From: Rhodobacter sp.
GTDB lineage: Bacteria; Pseudomonadota; Alphaproteobacteria; Rhodobacterales; Rhodobacteraceae
Direction: 5' to 3'
Length of the DNA stretch: 64,000 nucleotides
Assembly: GCA_030065095.1 (NCBI GenBank)
Contig: JASJDP010000020.1
Span: 1-64,000, forward strand
Position numbers and translations under genes: made by a program. Of this stretch, positions 1-7,863 are shown piece after piece. The stretch's first letter is position 1; each line of letters starts with the position of its first letter. Below the pieces are notes generated by a model. It was not told the origin of the DNA and did no database searches. It worked only from the letters and a program-made list of their open reading frames with translations.

Positions 1-3000
1 CCGTCCTGGCAACGCCCGACCCTGACCGTGACCGACACCGGCGACGGCACCTATTCGGTCCGCCTGCACGTGCGCTCGGGCCACCCGATGGACCGCGGCG
101 TGGCGGTCACGGTCGCGATCACGCTCGAGGAAGACGACGACAGGCGGCGGCTTGAGAACATCGATATCGACGGGAGCGCCGAGCCGGATTCGCATTTTGA
201 CCTTGCCGCGGAACGAACCTTCGACCTCGCGGGCCGGATCCTCGATGCGACCGGCGGCGTCATTCCGTCCGACTGGACGGATGTGGAGTACACGGCCCTG
301 ACCTTCACGCTGTCCGGCCATGCCGATCTTGTGGGCAGCGAGGCCTGGGACGCGTTCATCGCGGCGAATTTCGAGGACGGCGCCTATCTGGGCGGCGCCC
401 CCGATCTTTCGATGTTCGGCGCTCTGACGGAAACCGAGACGATCACGCTGAACCTGGCCACGGTCGAAGCGGCGATCACCGGCGGAACGGTGCGCGAACT
501 GCCCGCCAACCTGGACGAGTTCGATGCCGATACATGGGAAGACGCGTTCCAGACCTTCATGGCGCCAACGGGTGAAGGCGGCCGCCGGCTGAACGTCTGG
601 GAAGAGGAATTCAGTGAATTCTGGGAAGCGTTCGTCGATGTTGCGGTGCCCGGATCCTCAGAGGCCTCGGCATCCGGCGCGACCAGCTATGCCTATGGCG
701 TCGCGCCGACGGTGGCGGCAGGCGCCGGAGAGGTCGGTCTGGCAACCGCACTTGGCGGCGCGGGGCTGGTGATCGGGGCCGAACTGCTGATCGCCTATGT
801 CGCGGTTCAGGCGTTCCGCACCATCCAGCATGAATACAAGATCCCGGTCTACGGCATCGCGCCGACAGCTGATTTGGAGCCCGTACTCGAGTCGAAATTG
901 GCCATAGCCCAGCTCGCCATTACCCCCGAAGGCGGTCGCGACGAAGCCTGGGCCGAGGAAATGGCGGAAGCGGTTCAGGCGTTTCTCGACGCAGACGATG
1001 TCGATGGGGCTGTCGAATTCCTGCGCGACATCGAGACGTCCGAGGGCGCCCGCGGTGCGGCACTCGTCTTCACGGCACTCGATCCGCAATCTGCGCAGCA
1101 AGTCAGCGAAAGCATCGTCGCGGGGATGGCCAGCGACGGTCGAATCCCCCCAAGTTCCAAGTACATTGATGTCGTCATTGCCGAACGCGACTATTCAGCA
1201 CTTGAGGATTTGGCCTTTGGGATCGACGCAAGGTTATACTCGACTGGAGAAGGGATCGCTCGAACGGATGGTGCACTGACCGCGCGAAACGTTGAAACAA
1301 TCAACAATACCGCGGGCAGCGCTGTGATTGCCGACATTCTTTCCGTCTTGACGGTGCAGGAATTTGCCTCTCCCGGAGCGTCGAACATCGATGGCTTCAT
1401 CGGCCTGACGACCAGGTTGGCCACCGACGGGACGAGTATCCTGAATGAGGCGGCCAGGTTCATGGCGGGACGCAGGGACGGGTCCTCGGAGGCCCTGATG
1501 CAGGTGCTGATCTCTGATGTCTACCCGGACTTGCCGGTTGCAGACATCTTCTACGATGCGAATACCGACGCGACCGCCCATTACTACGAGATCCATTTCG
1601 GCGAAGATGGATCCGAAGTCACTCCGGAAGGGTATGACGAAACATTCACGACATTCGCATCGCTTACATCGGCCGCGGACCGGGCGGCCTACTTTGTAAC
1701 CCTCCCGGTGGATCGGCAAATCACCTTGCTCGAGTCGTTGTCCATCGAAGAGGCCACGTCACTTCTGGTCGCGGTTGCGGGTACCGATGGCGGGATTGAC
1801 AGTCTGACCGAACTCCTGAACGCCGCAGACAAGAATGTTGCGTCCGGGATCCTGATCGTGCTCGCCAATTCCGATCCGGAAACCACCGCAACGATACTGG
1901 CGGCGGCCTCGGAGAACCCGGTCGCGAACGCAAGGCTACTTGACGCGGCCGCGGATGTTTCGACCTTTGTGCTTGGCGTCATTGACCCGACGGACTTCGT
2001 CGCTGTGATCGAAACCCTTGCCGCCTCCGGAACGGACGGGGCTGATCTGGCGACACGGATGCTGAATGGCTTCTCCAATCAGGAGATTGCAGCGGTTCTG
2101 ACACTGTTCGAGGACCCTGCCGCGCGCGCGGCGATTTTTGCCTCTGATACACGCCGCGAGAACTTTGTCGAACCGGACCAGTTGGATCTGAAGCTTGGTA
2201 TCGTCGACGACGACACCCGGTCCTACGCCGACACGTTGCTCCAGCAGGTCGAAAGCGGCGAACTGACCCCTGAAGAGGCAGGTCAGCTGTTCTTCCTGCA
2301 CCTATACGGCATTCACCCGCCCGTCGATCAGAACAACCGTCGCCAGAACGAAGCGACACCGGAATGGGCAGACCAGCAAATCGAGGATCTTGTCGGCGGA
2401 GATACCCCAATCGATCCGCCGTCGGAGATCACCGAGGACGACGCCGAATTCGCCGAAGCGGTGGGAAACGGAGTAATCGAGGCGACCGATGACCTGATTG
2501 CCGAACATGGCGGCGAGTTGCAGCGGTTCGCAGAGGAGGCAGAGGTCGGCGATACACTGGAGATGGGAGGCTATGTTTTCGTCAGGGCAGAGCCCAATCT
2601 CATCCAGGTCCAGATGCGGGTTCGGTACAACAACATTCCCGACGGCGCCGACCCGACGAACCCCGGGTCGGGCACGGGCAAAGCGCTCTTCGTCTGGGGG
2701 CAGTTCGACCGAAACCAACTGATCGACGGCAGCGTCGAAAACGGCAACTTCGATTTCCAGGTGGTGATCAGACCTCATGTCTACGGGGCGAAAGACATCA
2801 AGCCCGCCTTGCCGCCGGGCTTGAGCTTCACGGCCTTCGTGGAACTCGGCGGAGAGGTTGAATTGAACTACAGCTCCCGGAGGGGAGAAGACGGCGGGCG
2901 CATCACTCGTCTGAACGAAATCAAGGCCGGCTTCTACGCGCTGCCTGGCACTGTGATCAGCGACGCACTGCGGTACCTGCCGAGAGCGGCAGCGCACGTT

Positions 3001-3969
3001 CTTGGATACCTTTGGGACCAGGGAACCGACGCGCAACGGGCCGAGGTCGTTTCGGCCGTGGGCATGCTGGGGTTGGGTCTCATTGCCGGCGCGCAAGACA
3101 GCGTCTCTCCGCAAGCGCGCAACCTGTTGATCGGCGAGGCTGTGCGCAGCTTCCTGTCGTTCCTGCCTTACGCGGCGCAGGTCACATCCGCGATTACCCC
3201 TGCCGAGGTGTCCGCTTTGGGCGAGGCAGTGGTCGATGGCATTCAGAGGGCCTACAGATACTTCAATCCGACCGAGGAACTCGAAATCGAGGCAGACTTG
3301 GAGTCGCTGGGTTCGGGCGTCACCGAGGACGGGCCCGAAGTCGAGGTTACCGTGACGCAACTCGCCATCGGTGGTGTCGGCGATGAAGGCGATGTCGAGA
3401 TGGTGGAGCCAGGCGCGAGAGGCCGGGCGCAGTCCATTTTGCTGGGCGGTCAAAACGATCGAGGCGAAGTCGTCGATATTACCGATCCGACATCACTGCC
3501 CGGGCTGGACAATCTGCTCGGGATCGGGGACGGGAACTCCGATGATTCCTCTGTCGAAGCCGAGGCTGGAAGTGTCATCGCTCAAGTCGGAAGCACCTGG
3601 AGCCGCGCGGTGGAATGGGTTGCACAAAGCTTCGAGTCGCGCACCCTCGCTCTGTTCTACCTCAACGGCTTCACGCACTGGGTGAACGACGACATCGTTC
3701 CCGGACAGGAACCGGACGACTTCCGCGGCGGATGGAACGGCGATTATGTTCCGGACTACCTTTCCGGAACGGCTGCATTCGTGGTCGTGACTGAAACCGA
3801 ACTCACGTACAGGGATAGGACGACGCAACAGGGCTGGCAGCTTGGATTGCCCCGGGTCGATTTCGTCGATCCAGTCGCATGGGTCGTTCAAAAGCCCATC
3901 TCCGAAGAGGGCCGCCTTGTCCTGGAGCAAAGTGCCGGAGAAGATAACGTTGAAATCCGTAATCCGTAG
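1..3969 (+). CDS. Very large protein of unknown function, 5' end outside window
   Basis: The frame is open from base 1 to the TAG at 3967-3969, so at least 1322 residues are visible and the true start lies upstream; the GTG at 28 is only the first start-like codon inside the window. The visible N-terminal ~200 residues look beta-rich and acidic. A hydrophobic Gly/Ala/Val stretch follows near residues 230-270 (GEVGLATALGGAGLVIGAEL), then several hundred residues of short amphipathic helices (LLESLSIEEATSLLVAVA type) that resemble helical solenoid repeats, then a beta-rich C-terminal third. I do not recognise the family. The protein is acidic throughout and codon use matches its neighbours. It is followed by a 9-bp hairpin at 3976-3998. 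Function is not assigned. Confidence 0.8.
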   Translation, partial: PSWQRPTLTVTDTGDGTYSVRLHVRSGHPMDRGVAVTVAITLEEDDDRRRLENIDIDGSAEPDSHFDLAAERTFDLAGRILDATGGVIPSDWTDVEYTALTFTLSGHADLVGSEAWDAFIAANFEDGAYLGGAPDLSMFGALTETETITLNLATVEAAITGGTVRELPANLDEFDADTWEDAFQTFMAPTGEGGRRLNVWEEEFSEFWEAFVDVAVPGSSEASASGATSYAYGVAPTVAAGAGEVGLATALGGAGLVIGAELLIAYVAVQAFRTIQHEYKIPVYGIAPTADLEPVLESKLAIAQLAITPEGGRDEAWAEEMAEAVQAFLDADDVDGAVEFLRDIETSEGARGAALVFTALDPQSAQQVSESIVAGMASDGRIPPSSKYIDVVIAERDYSALEDLAFGIDARLYSTGEGIARTDGALTARNVETINNTAGSAVIADILSVLTVQEFASPGASNIDGFIGLTTRLATDGTSILNEAARFMAGRRDGSSEALMQVLISDVYPDLPVADIFYDANTDATAHYYEIHFGEDGSEVTPEGYDETFTTFASLTSAADRAAYFVTLPVDRQITLLESLSIEEATSLLVAVAGTDGGIDSLTELLNAADKNVASGILIVLANSDPETTATILAAASENPVANARLLDAAADVSTFVLGVIDPTDFVAVIETLAASGTDGADLATRMLNGFSNQEIAAVLTLFEDPAARAAIFASDTRRENFVEPDQLDLKLGIVDDDTRSYADTLLQQVESGELTPEEAGQLFFLHLYGIHPPVDQNNRRQNEATPEWADQQIEDLVGGDTPIDPPSEITEDDAEFAEAVGNGVIEATDDLIAEHGGELQRFAEEAEVGDTLEMGGYVFVRAEPNLIQVQMRVRYNNIPDGADPTNPGSGTGKALFVWGQFDRNQLIDGSVENGNFDFQVVIRPHVYGAKDIKPALPPGLSFTAFVELGGEVELNYSSRRGEDGGRITRLNEIKAGFYALPGTVISDALRYLPRAAAHVLGYLWDQGTDAQRAEVVSAVGMLGLGLIAGAQDSVSPQARNLLIGEAVRSFLSFLPYAAQVTSAITPAEVSALGEAVVDGIQRAYRYFNPTEELEIEADLESLGSGVTEDGPEVEVTVTQLAIGGVGDEGDVEMVEPGARGRAQSILLGGQNDRGEVVDITDPTSLPGLDNLLGIGDGNSDDSSVEAEAGSVIAQVGSTWSRAVEWVAQSFESRTLALFYLNGFTHWVNDDIVPGQEPDDFRGGWNGDYVPDYLSGTAAFVVVTETELTYRDRTTQQGWQLGLPRVDFVDPVAWVVQKPISEEGRLVLEQSAGEDNVEIRNP

Positions 3970-3975
3970 CACATG

Positions 3976-3998
3976 GAGCCCGGCGAGCAGCCGGGCTC
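3976..3998 (+). terminator. Hairpin after the large left-edge gene
   Basis: A perfect 9-bp inverted repeat, GAGCCCGGC and GCCGGGCTC around a 5-nt loop, starts 6 bases after the stop codon of the large gene. The following bases (TATCGTATC) do not form a strong T tract, so it may be a weak intrinsic terminator or an mRNA 3'-end stabiliser. Confidence 0.5.
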
Positions 3999-4203
3999 TA
4001 TCGTATCAAGGCTAACGGACGGTTTCATCCAGCCGTGGTAACGGAGCATAGAGGTCGTCGAAGCGGGGCACTTGATGGGTGTCGAGCGCCCTTCAGAAGT
4101 CAATTCGCTGATCCTCAAGTGCTTAAACGCGCAGCACCCTTCCGTTTGTCTCGGCGACATAACGGCCACGACAATCTGGCGGGCCACCTGCTAGGCTTGG
4201 GCC

Positions 4204-5175
4204 ATGAACGCAGCAACGAACATGAAGTCGGTCGTTTTTGAAACTTATGGTGGGCCTGACAGGCTTTCCGTGCGCTCCCTGCCCGTTCCCAACCCGTCCA
4301 AGGGCGAGATCCGTGTGAAGGTTCGCGCCACCACGGTAAACCGAACCGATACAGCCACCCTACGGGGCCACCCCTTCTTCGCCCGTGCGATGACCGGTTT
4401 GATCCTTCCGAAAATGCGGACGTTGGGTATGGATTTCGCAGGTGAGGTCGACGCCCTGGGTGACGGCGCATCGAGGTTCAATGTCGGGGATCGCGTGTTC
4501 GGCCTGTCGCCCGACATGTTTGGTGCGCATGCGGAATTTATGTGCGTGCCCGACGACGGTGCCATTGCGCAGATTCCGGGTGACATCCCCTTCGATCAAG
4601 CCGTGGTGGCTGAGGGCGCCTGGTATGCCCACGGGACGACGCAGCTCTTGTCAGAGGGGGGAAGCTGCCTGATCTATGGCGCCTCCGGAGCCATAGGAAC
4701 CGCGGCGGTCCAACTTGCCAAAGCCAACGCTGCGCGTGTCGTGGCCGTCGTGGGAACGCGTCACCTCGATCTGGCTGAGGCACTCGGTGCGGATCATGTG
4801 GTGAACTACGAAACGGAAGACTTCACCGGGATTGGCGAGACCTTTGACGTGGTCTTCGATGCTGTGGGGAAAACCTCATACTTCGCGTGCCGGCCGCTTC
4901 TCAAGAACGACGGGATCTTCGCGGCGACTGATCTCGGGCCCGGCTGGTCCAACATATTGCTCGGAGCTTTCTTTGGGCTCACCGGAACCGGCCGTGTCCG
5001 CATTCCGTTTCCGGAGGATGCGTCGGGCTTTGTCCGAAGACTTGCAGACCTCATGGCGCAAGGGCGGTTCCGAGGCGTGTTTGATCGGACGTATTCCTTG
5101 GACGAAATCGTGGAAGCGTTCAGATACGTCGAGAAGGGTCAAAAGACCGGTATCGTCGTGGTAAGTTTGCGTTGA
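4204..5175 (+). CDS. Zinc-independent MDR-family NAD(P)-dependent oxidoreductase
   Basis: This 323-residue protein has the medium-chain dehydrogenase/reductase layout: an N-terminal GroES-like domain (VRATTVNRTDTATLRG, GMDFAGEVDALG, GDRVFG) and a Rossmann domain with the nucleotide-binding loop GASGAIGTAAVQLAKA near residues 159-174. The Cys and His ligands of zinc-dependent alcohol dehydrogenases are missing, which fits the quinone-oxidoreductase branch (COG0604 type). It ends KTGIVVVSLR, as is usual for the group. Length is normal. The start is uncertain because the ATG at 4225 (MKSVVFETYGG) is as good as the one at 4204; neither has a strong ribosome site. Substrate cannot be predicted. 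A C-terminal relic of a related enzyme lies just downstream on the other strand. Confidence 0.88.
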   Translation: MNAATNMKSVVFETYGGPDRLSVRSLPVPNPSKGEIRVKVRATTVNRTDTATLRGHPFFARAMTGLILPKMRTLGMDFAGEVDALGDGASRFNVGDRVFGLSPDMFGAHAEFMCVPDDGAIAQIPGDIPFDQAVVAEGAWYAHGTTQLLSEGGSCLIYGASGAIGTAAVQLAKANAARVVAVVGTRHLDLAEALGADHVVNYETEDFTGIGETFDVVFDAVGKTSYFACRPLLKNDGIFAATDLGPGWSNILLGAFFGLTGTGRVRIPFPEDASGFVRRLADLMAQGRFRGVFDRTYSLDEIVEAFRYVEKGQKTGIVVVSLR

Positions 5176-5206
5176 CGGCCGGTTGTTCGTGAAGCGGTGA
5201 TCCCAT

Positions 5207-5440
5207 TCAGGGTGTAATCACTAATTTGCCCCTCACTTCACCGAAACCAGATCTCTGCAGCGCTTCCGGAACGGACGACAGGGGCAATATGGCCTCCAGG
5301 TGTGGATAGATCTTCCCTTCCCCTGCCATTCGAGCGACGCGCTCGGTCAGTGCCCGACCGCTGGGGACCGTCAACATGCCGACAGACGTCTTCTGGAGGC
5401 GGCAGGGCATATCGGCGAGTGCATTTGATGTTCCTGCCCC
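5207..5440 (-). pseudogene. C-terminal relic of an MDR oxidoreductase
   Basis: On the minus strand a short frame (open region extends to 5518) encodes a recognisable MDR C-terminus: GRALTERVARMAGEGKI, then ILPLSSVPEALQRS and the closing GEVRGKLVITP. This matches the last ~65 residues of zinc-type quinone oxidoreductases, but neither the GroES-like domain nor the GxxGxxG cofactor loop is present upstream. The upstream part of the frame does not look coding. It therefore looks like a 3' fragment left by deletion. It is convergent with the intact MDR gene at 4204-5175 and is not its paralogue in sequence detail. Confidence 0.55.
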
Positions 5441-5623
5441 TGTTCGGGTCGGAATAGTTGCGCCGGCTTTGCTTTGGGGCATGGCCTTCGTGGCAGATGG
5501 ACTGATCGCTGGCCTCAAGCCGCAGCGCGATCGTCACAGGCATCGACCACGGTAGCGGAAGAATTGGTCATCAGTCCGTACACCACCGATTGCACCGAAC
5601 TGTCCAAGATGAACTTGATCGAC

Positions 5624-6403
5624 CTAGTGTCCCGCGGCGCGCCAAAGCGCGGGAAGTTCTGCGGCGACGGCACCGGTTACCTCGGCGACAAGGGACGTAT
5701 CCTTGTATTGAGCAACTGCGTGATACCGCGCACCTTGCGCACCGCGTACCATAAGCGTCGCGCCCTTCTGATGGTGACTGATGTCCGGGGGCGATAGACG
5801 CGTCGCGAGATCGAGCACCTCGTCAATACTGCCGAAGTCTGAACTGACGCTGCCGGATTCCTCAATCACTTGGCGGCCCGTCATCCTCACCCAATCGCCA
5901 GATTTGGCCGTCAAGTCCCTTGCAAACAGCTCAAACGCCGCCGCAATGTCAGGCGCCGTGCTTCTCCAGACTTCAGCTAGTTTCTCGGCGGGAACGCCGC
6001 CCGACGAAGACGTGTCCGGGTCCGGAACTTCGGTTGCGCTGACCCAAAGATGTCCTTCCTCCGACGCGTGAATGCGCAGTAAGTTCGAGATCTTATCAAG
6101 AACACCCAAAGACATCTCGGAAAGTTCGACATCACACAAAGCGTCAAACTGGCCGAGCGCCTTTGGCAGCCGACCAGTAACGCAACGAAGCCGACGATGT
6201 CCTACAGCGAGATCGACAACCTCGCCGGAGGCGTTCCGCAGAGAGATTTTGACGGGATAGAGCGTCTCATCGATTTCCGTGGCAACTGCCGAAAGCAAGT
6301 CTGTGGATGGACCGCCGATGCGTCTCCACCCGTCATTGGTCGTGGACTCTTCCGTTGCCAGCTTTGCCAGCTTGTCTTGCAGTCTCTTTCGATCCGTCGT
6401 CAA
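5624..6403 (-). CDS. Unknown protein, last gene of the kinase-FHA-GTPase operon
   Basis: A 259-residue soluble protein of unknown function, starting at a TTG with AGGGG about 9 bases upstream. It has no signal peptide, no membrane segment and no motif I recognise; it looks mixed alpha/beta, with an acidic central section (VPDPDTSSSGGVPAEK) and a C-terminal half rich in short helices. It lies 24 bases downstream of the roadblock-like gene, in the same direction, and so is probably the last cistron of the unit that begins with the kinase at 14514. Its position beside a small regulator-like protein suggests an accessory or adaptor role in that system. This is inference from context only. Confidence 0.7.
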   Translation of the reverse strand: MTTDRKRLQDKLAKLATEESTTNDGWRRIGGPSTDLLSAVATEIDETLYPVKISLRNASGEVVDLAVGHRRLRCVTGRLPKALGQFDALCDVELSEMSLGVLDKISNLLRIHASEEGHLWVSATEVPDPDTSSSGGVPAEKLAEVWRSTAPDIAAAFELFARDLTAKSGDWVRMTGRQVIEESGSVSSDFGSIDEVLDLATRLSPPDISHHQKGATLMVRGAQGARYHAVAQYKDTSLVAEVTGAVAAELPALWRAAGH

Positions 6404-6427
6404 TGCACTGCGCCCCTTTTTTCTGGC

Positions 6428-6814
6428 TTATGGACCACTCGTTGCGGCAATCTCGTTTAGGGTGTCCCGGGCAGAGGCTCGAACAATTTCGACATCCTGG
6501 CTGCGCGCGCAGACACAACAAAGCGCCTCGGCTTCATCGCCGTGTGTGCGAACGATAACGGTCGAAAGCTCTGGTGATAGAACAATAACTTCATCAGGCG
6601 CAATACTGCCCGGCGCAGCTCGGTCTGCCGGGCAGTCGGGCAGACCGAGAGCCATTGAGACCATCGAGGCCAGCGCGTCCAATTCTTCCTGCGGCGGTTT
6701 TTCATCGGCGCTGGAGCTCAGCACGAGTTCGGCGTTCAGATCCACAAATGCGACTAGACGGCAAGCGCCAAGGGACGCTCGCAGCGCATCGATTAGATCG
6801 TGTACAGACCTCAT
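6428..6814 (-). CDS. Small roadblock/LC7-like protein
   Basis: About 128 residues. The order helix, then LGACRLVAFVDLNAELVLSS, then a long helix, then VIVLSPELSTVIVRTHGDEAEALCCVC, resembles the roadblock/LC7 fold (MglB type), whose members bind or regulate small GTPases. The assignment is from pattern only and is tentative. I prefer the ATG at 6814, which has AAGG 5-6 bases upstream, over the TTG at 6844, which has no ribosome site. The gene sits 59 bases after the dynamin-like GTPase stop and 24 bases before the unknown last gene. A GTPase partner next to GTPase genes fits the Streptomyces conservon logic (sensor kinase, roadblock, GTPase), although the kinase and GTPase types differ here. 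Confidence 0.6.
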   Translation of the reverse strand: MRSVHDLIDALRASLGACRLVAFVDLNAELVLSSSADEKPPQEELDALASMVSMALGLPDCPADRAAPGSIAPDEVIVLSPELSTVIVRTHGDEAEALCCVCARSQDVEIVRASARDTLNEIAATSGP

Positions 6815-6903
6815 ATAAGCCTTGTACGCCGGGAGATCGGCCAAGGTACAGGGGGCTTAAAAAAAGTGCCGCGGCCTCAAAAGAACCATCCGGTGGTCGA
6901 AGG

Positions 6904-7863
6904 TTACACGAACTTGGGTGCGGCCGCTTCCTCAGGTCGCAACCGTTGGGTGGCAGCACCGGCGTTCGGCAGCCGGTTCACCCGCCTCGGGGTGACTTTC
7001 CCTTCGGGTGAAGGATTCTCCGGGCGCAAACAAACAGCTTCCGGGGTATGCTCCTGCAGAGGCTCCAGGCCGGCGCCTGGCTTCGCAGTCGGGTCCGGGG
7101 CGAGTTGGCGCGGTTCGGTCGAGAATTCTCTGTTCATTGTGGCGAGGCTACCGGCCAGATGGTCCGCCAATTCAACCAGCGCGACTGCAAACGCGTCCGC
7201 CCCGCTTTGCTGCCAAAGTTCGAAATCCTCTCCGGCATTGATAGCATCGACAAGCGAAATCGGGAAAACGCCACGAAAGAGATCCTGGGTTTCGCGTTCC
7301 ACCCGTTTCACGACCCGGTCACGGTCTCGCTGATTGAGAATTTTATCGAAGCGGGTCAACAGTAGAAGGCTTTTATCGAACAGTTCTTCCGGAAAGCTTT
7401 CCCACACGGCAGCCTCGCTTTGCCGCCAGGCTTGCGTTGCATGGGTGCACCAGATCACGCCATCCGCAAAGTGCGCGACCCGCTCCCAGACTTCGGAAGA
7501 CATATTGGGGTCGCTGATGCCAGGCATGTCGATCAGGTCGCAAAGATCAAGCACATCGCTTTGATGGAACACCCGGATGAACTGTGTGTCGGCAACAGTA
7601 ATGCCTGCCAAAGCGTCCATGTCGATCGGTGACTCGGAATCGTCGATGCCGATGCGGTAGGTAGCCCCCTCGCCCCGGCTGATCCAGACAGGTGGCAATT
7701 GCGTTGCAGTGACCTTTACCGGCAGCGCCGGTGCTCCCATCAAGAGGTTTGTCAGCGTACTTTTTCCTGCGCTGAATTCGCCCATAATCGCGATACGGGG
7801 CCTTCTAGCCGCGGGCGCAGTTTCGGCGGACATTTCCATATCGGAATGGATTTCAGCGTTCAT
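6904..7863 (-). CDS. Dynamin-family-like GTPase, short form
   Basis: A 319-residue P-loop GTPase. The Walker A/G1 loop is GEFSAGKS (residues 28-35), a Thr-rich G2 region follows (KVTATQLPPVW), G3 is DMPG and the G4 position reads LTRFDK, where N/TKxD is usual. The GEFSAGKS form with a closely spaced Thr switch is typical of bacterial dynamin-like proteins, but the long helical stalk is missing and the C-terminal ~80 residues are Pro/Glu/Arg-rich and probably disordered. The start is set at the ATG at 7863, which has GGAG at a good distance and overlaps the upstream GTPase by 11 bases; a longer frame back to 7998 would lie wholly inside the upstream gene. It probably pairs with the larger GTPase upstream. 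Confidence 0.85.
   Translation of the reverse strand: MNAEIHSDMEMSAETAPAARRPRIAIMGEFSAGKSTLTNLLMGAPALPVKVTATQLPPVWISRGEGATYRIGIDDSESPIDMDALAGITVADTQFIRVFHQSDVLDLCDLIDMPGISDPNMSSEVWERVAHFADGVIWCTHATQAWRQSEAAVWESFPEELFDKSLLLLTRFDKILNQRDRDRVVKRVERETQDLFRGVFPISLVDAINAGEDFELWQQSGADAFAVALVELADHLAGSLATMNREFSTEPRQLAPDPTAKPGAGLEPLQEHTPEAVCLRPENPSPEGKVTPRRVNRLPNAGAATQRLRPEEAAAPKFV

Noticed and set aside
2302-3453. 383-codon minus-strand open frame
   Set aside because: Antisense shadow within the large left-edge gene, with no start signal.
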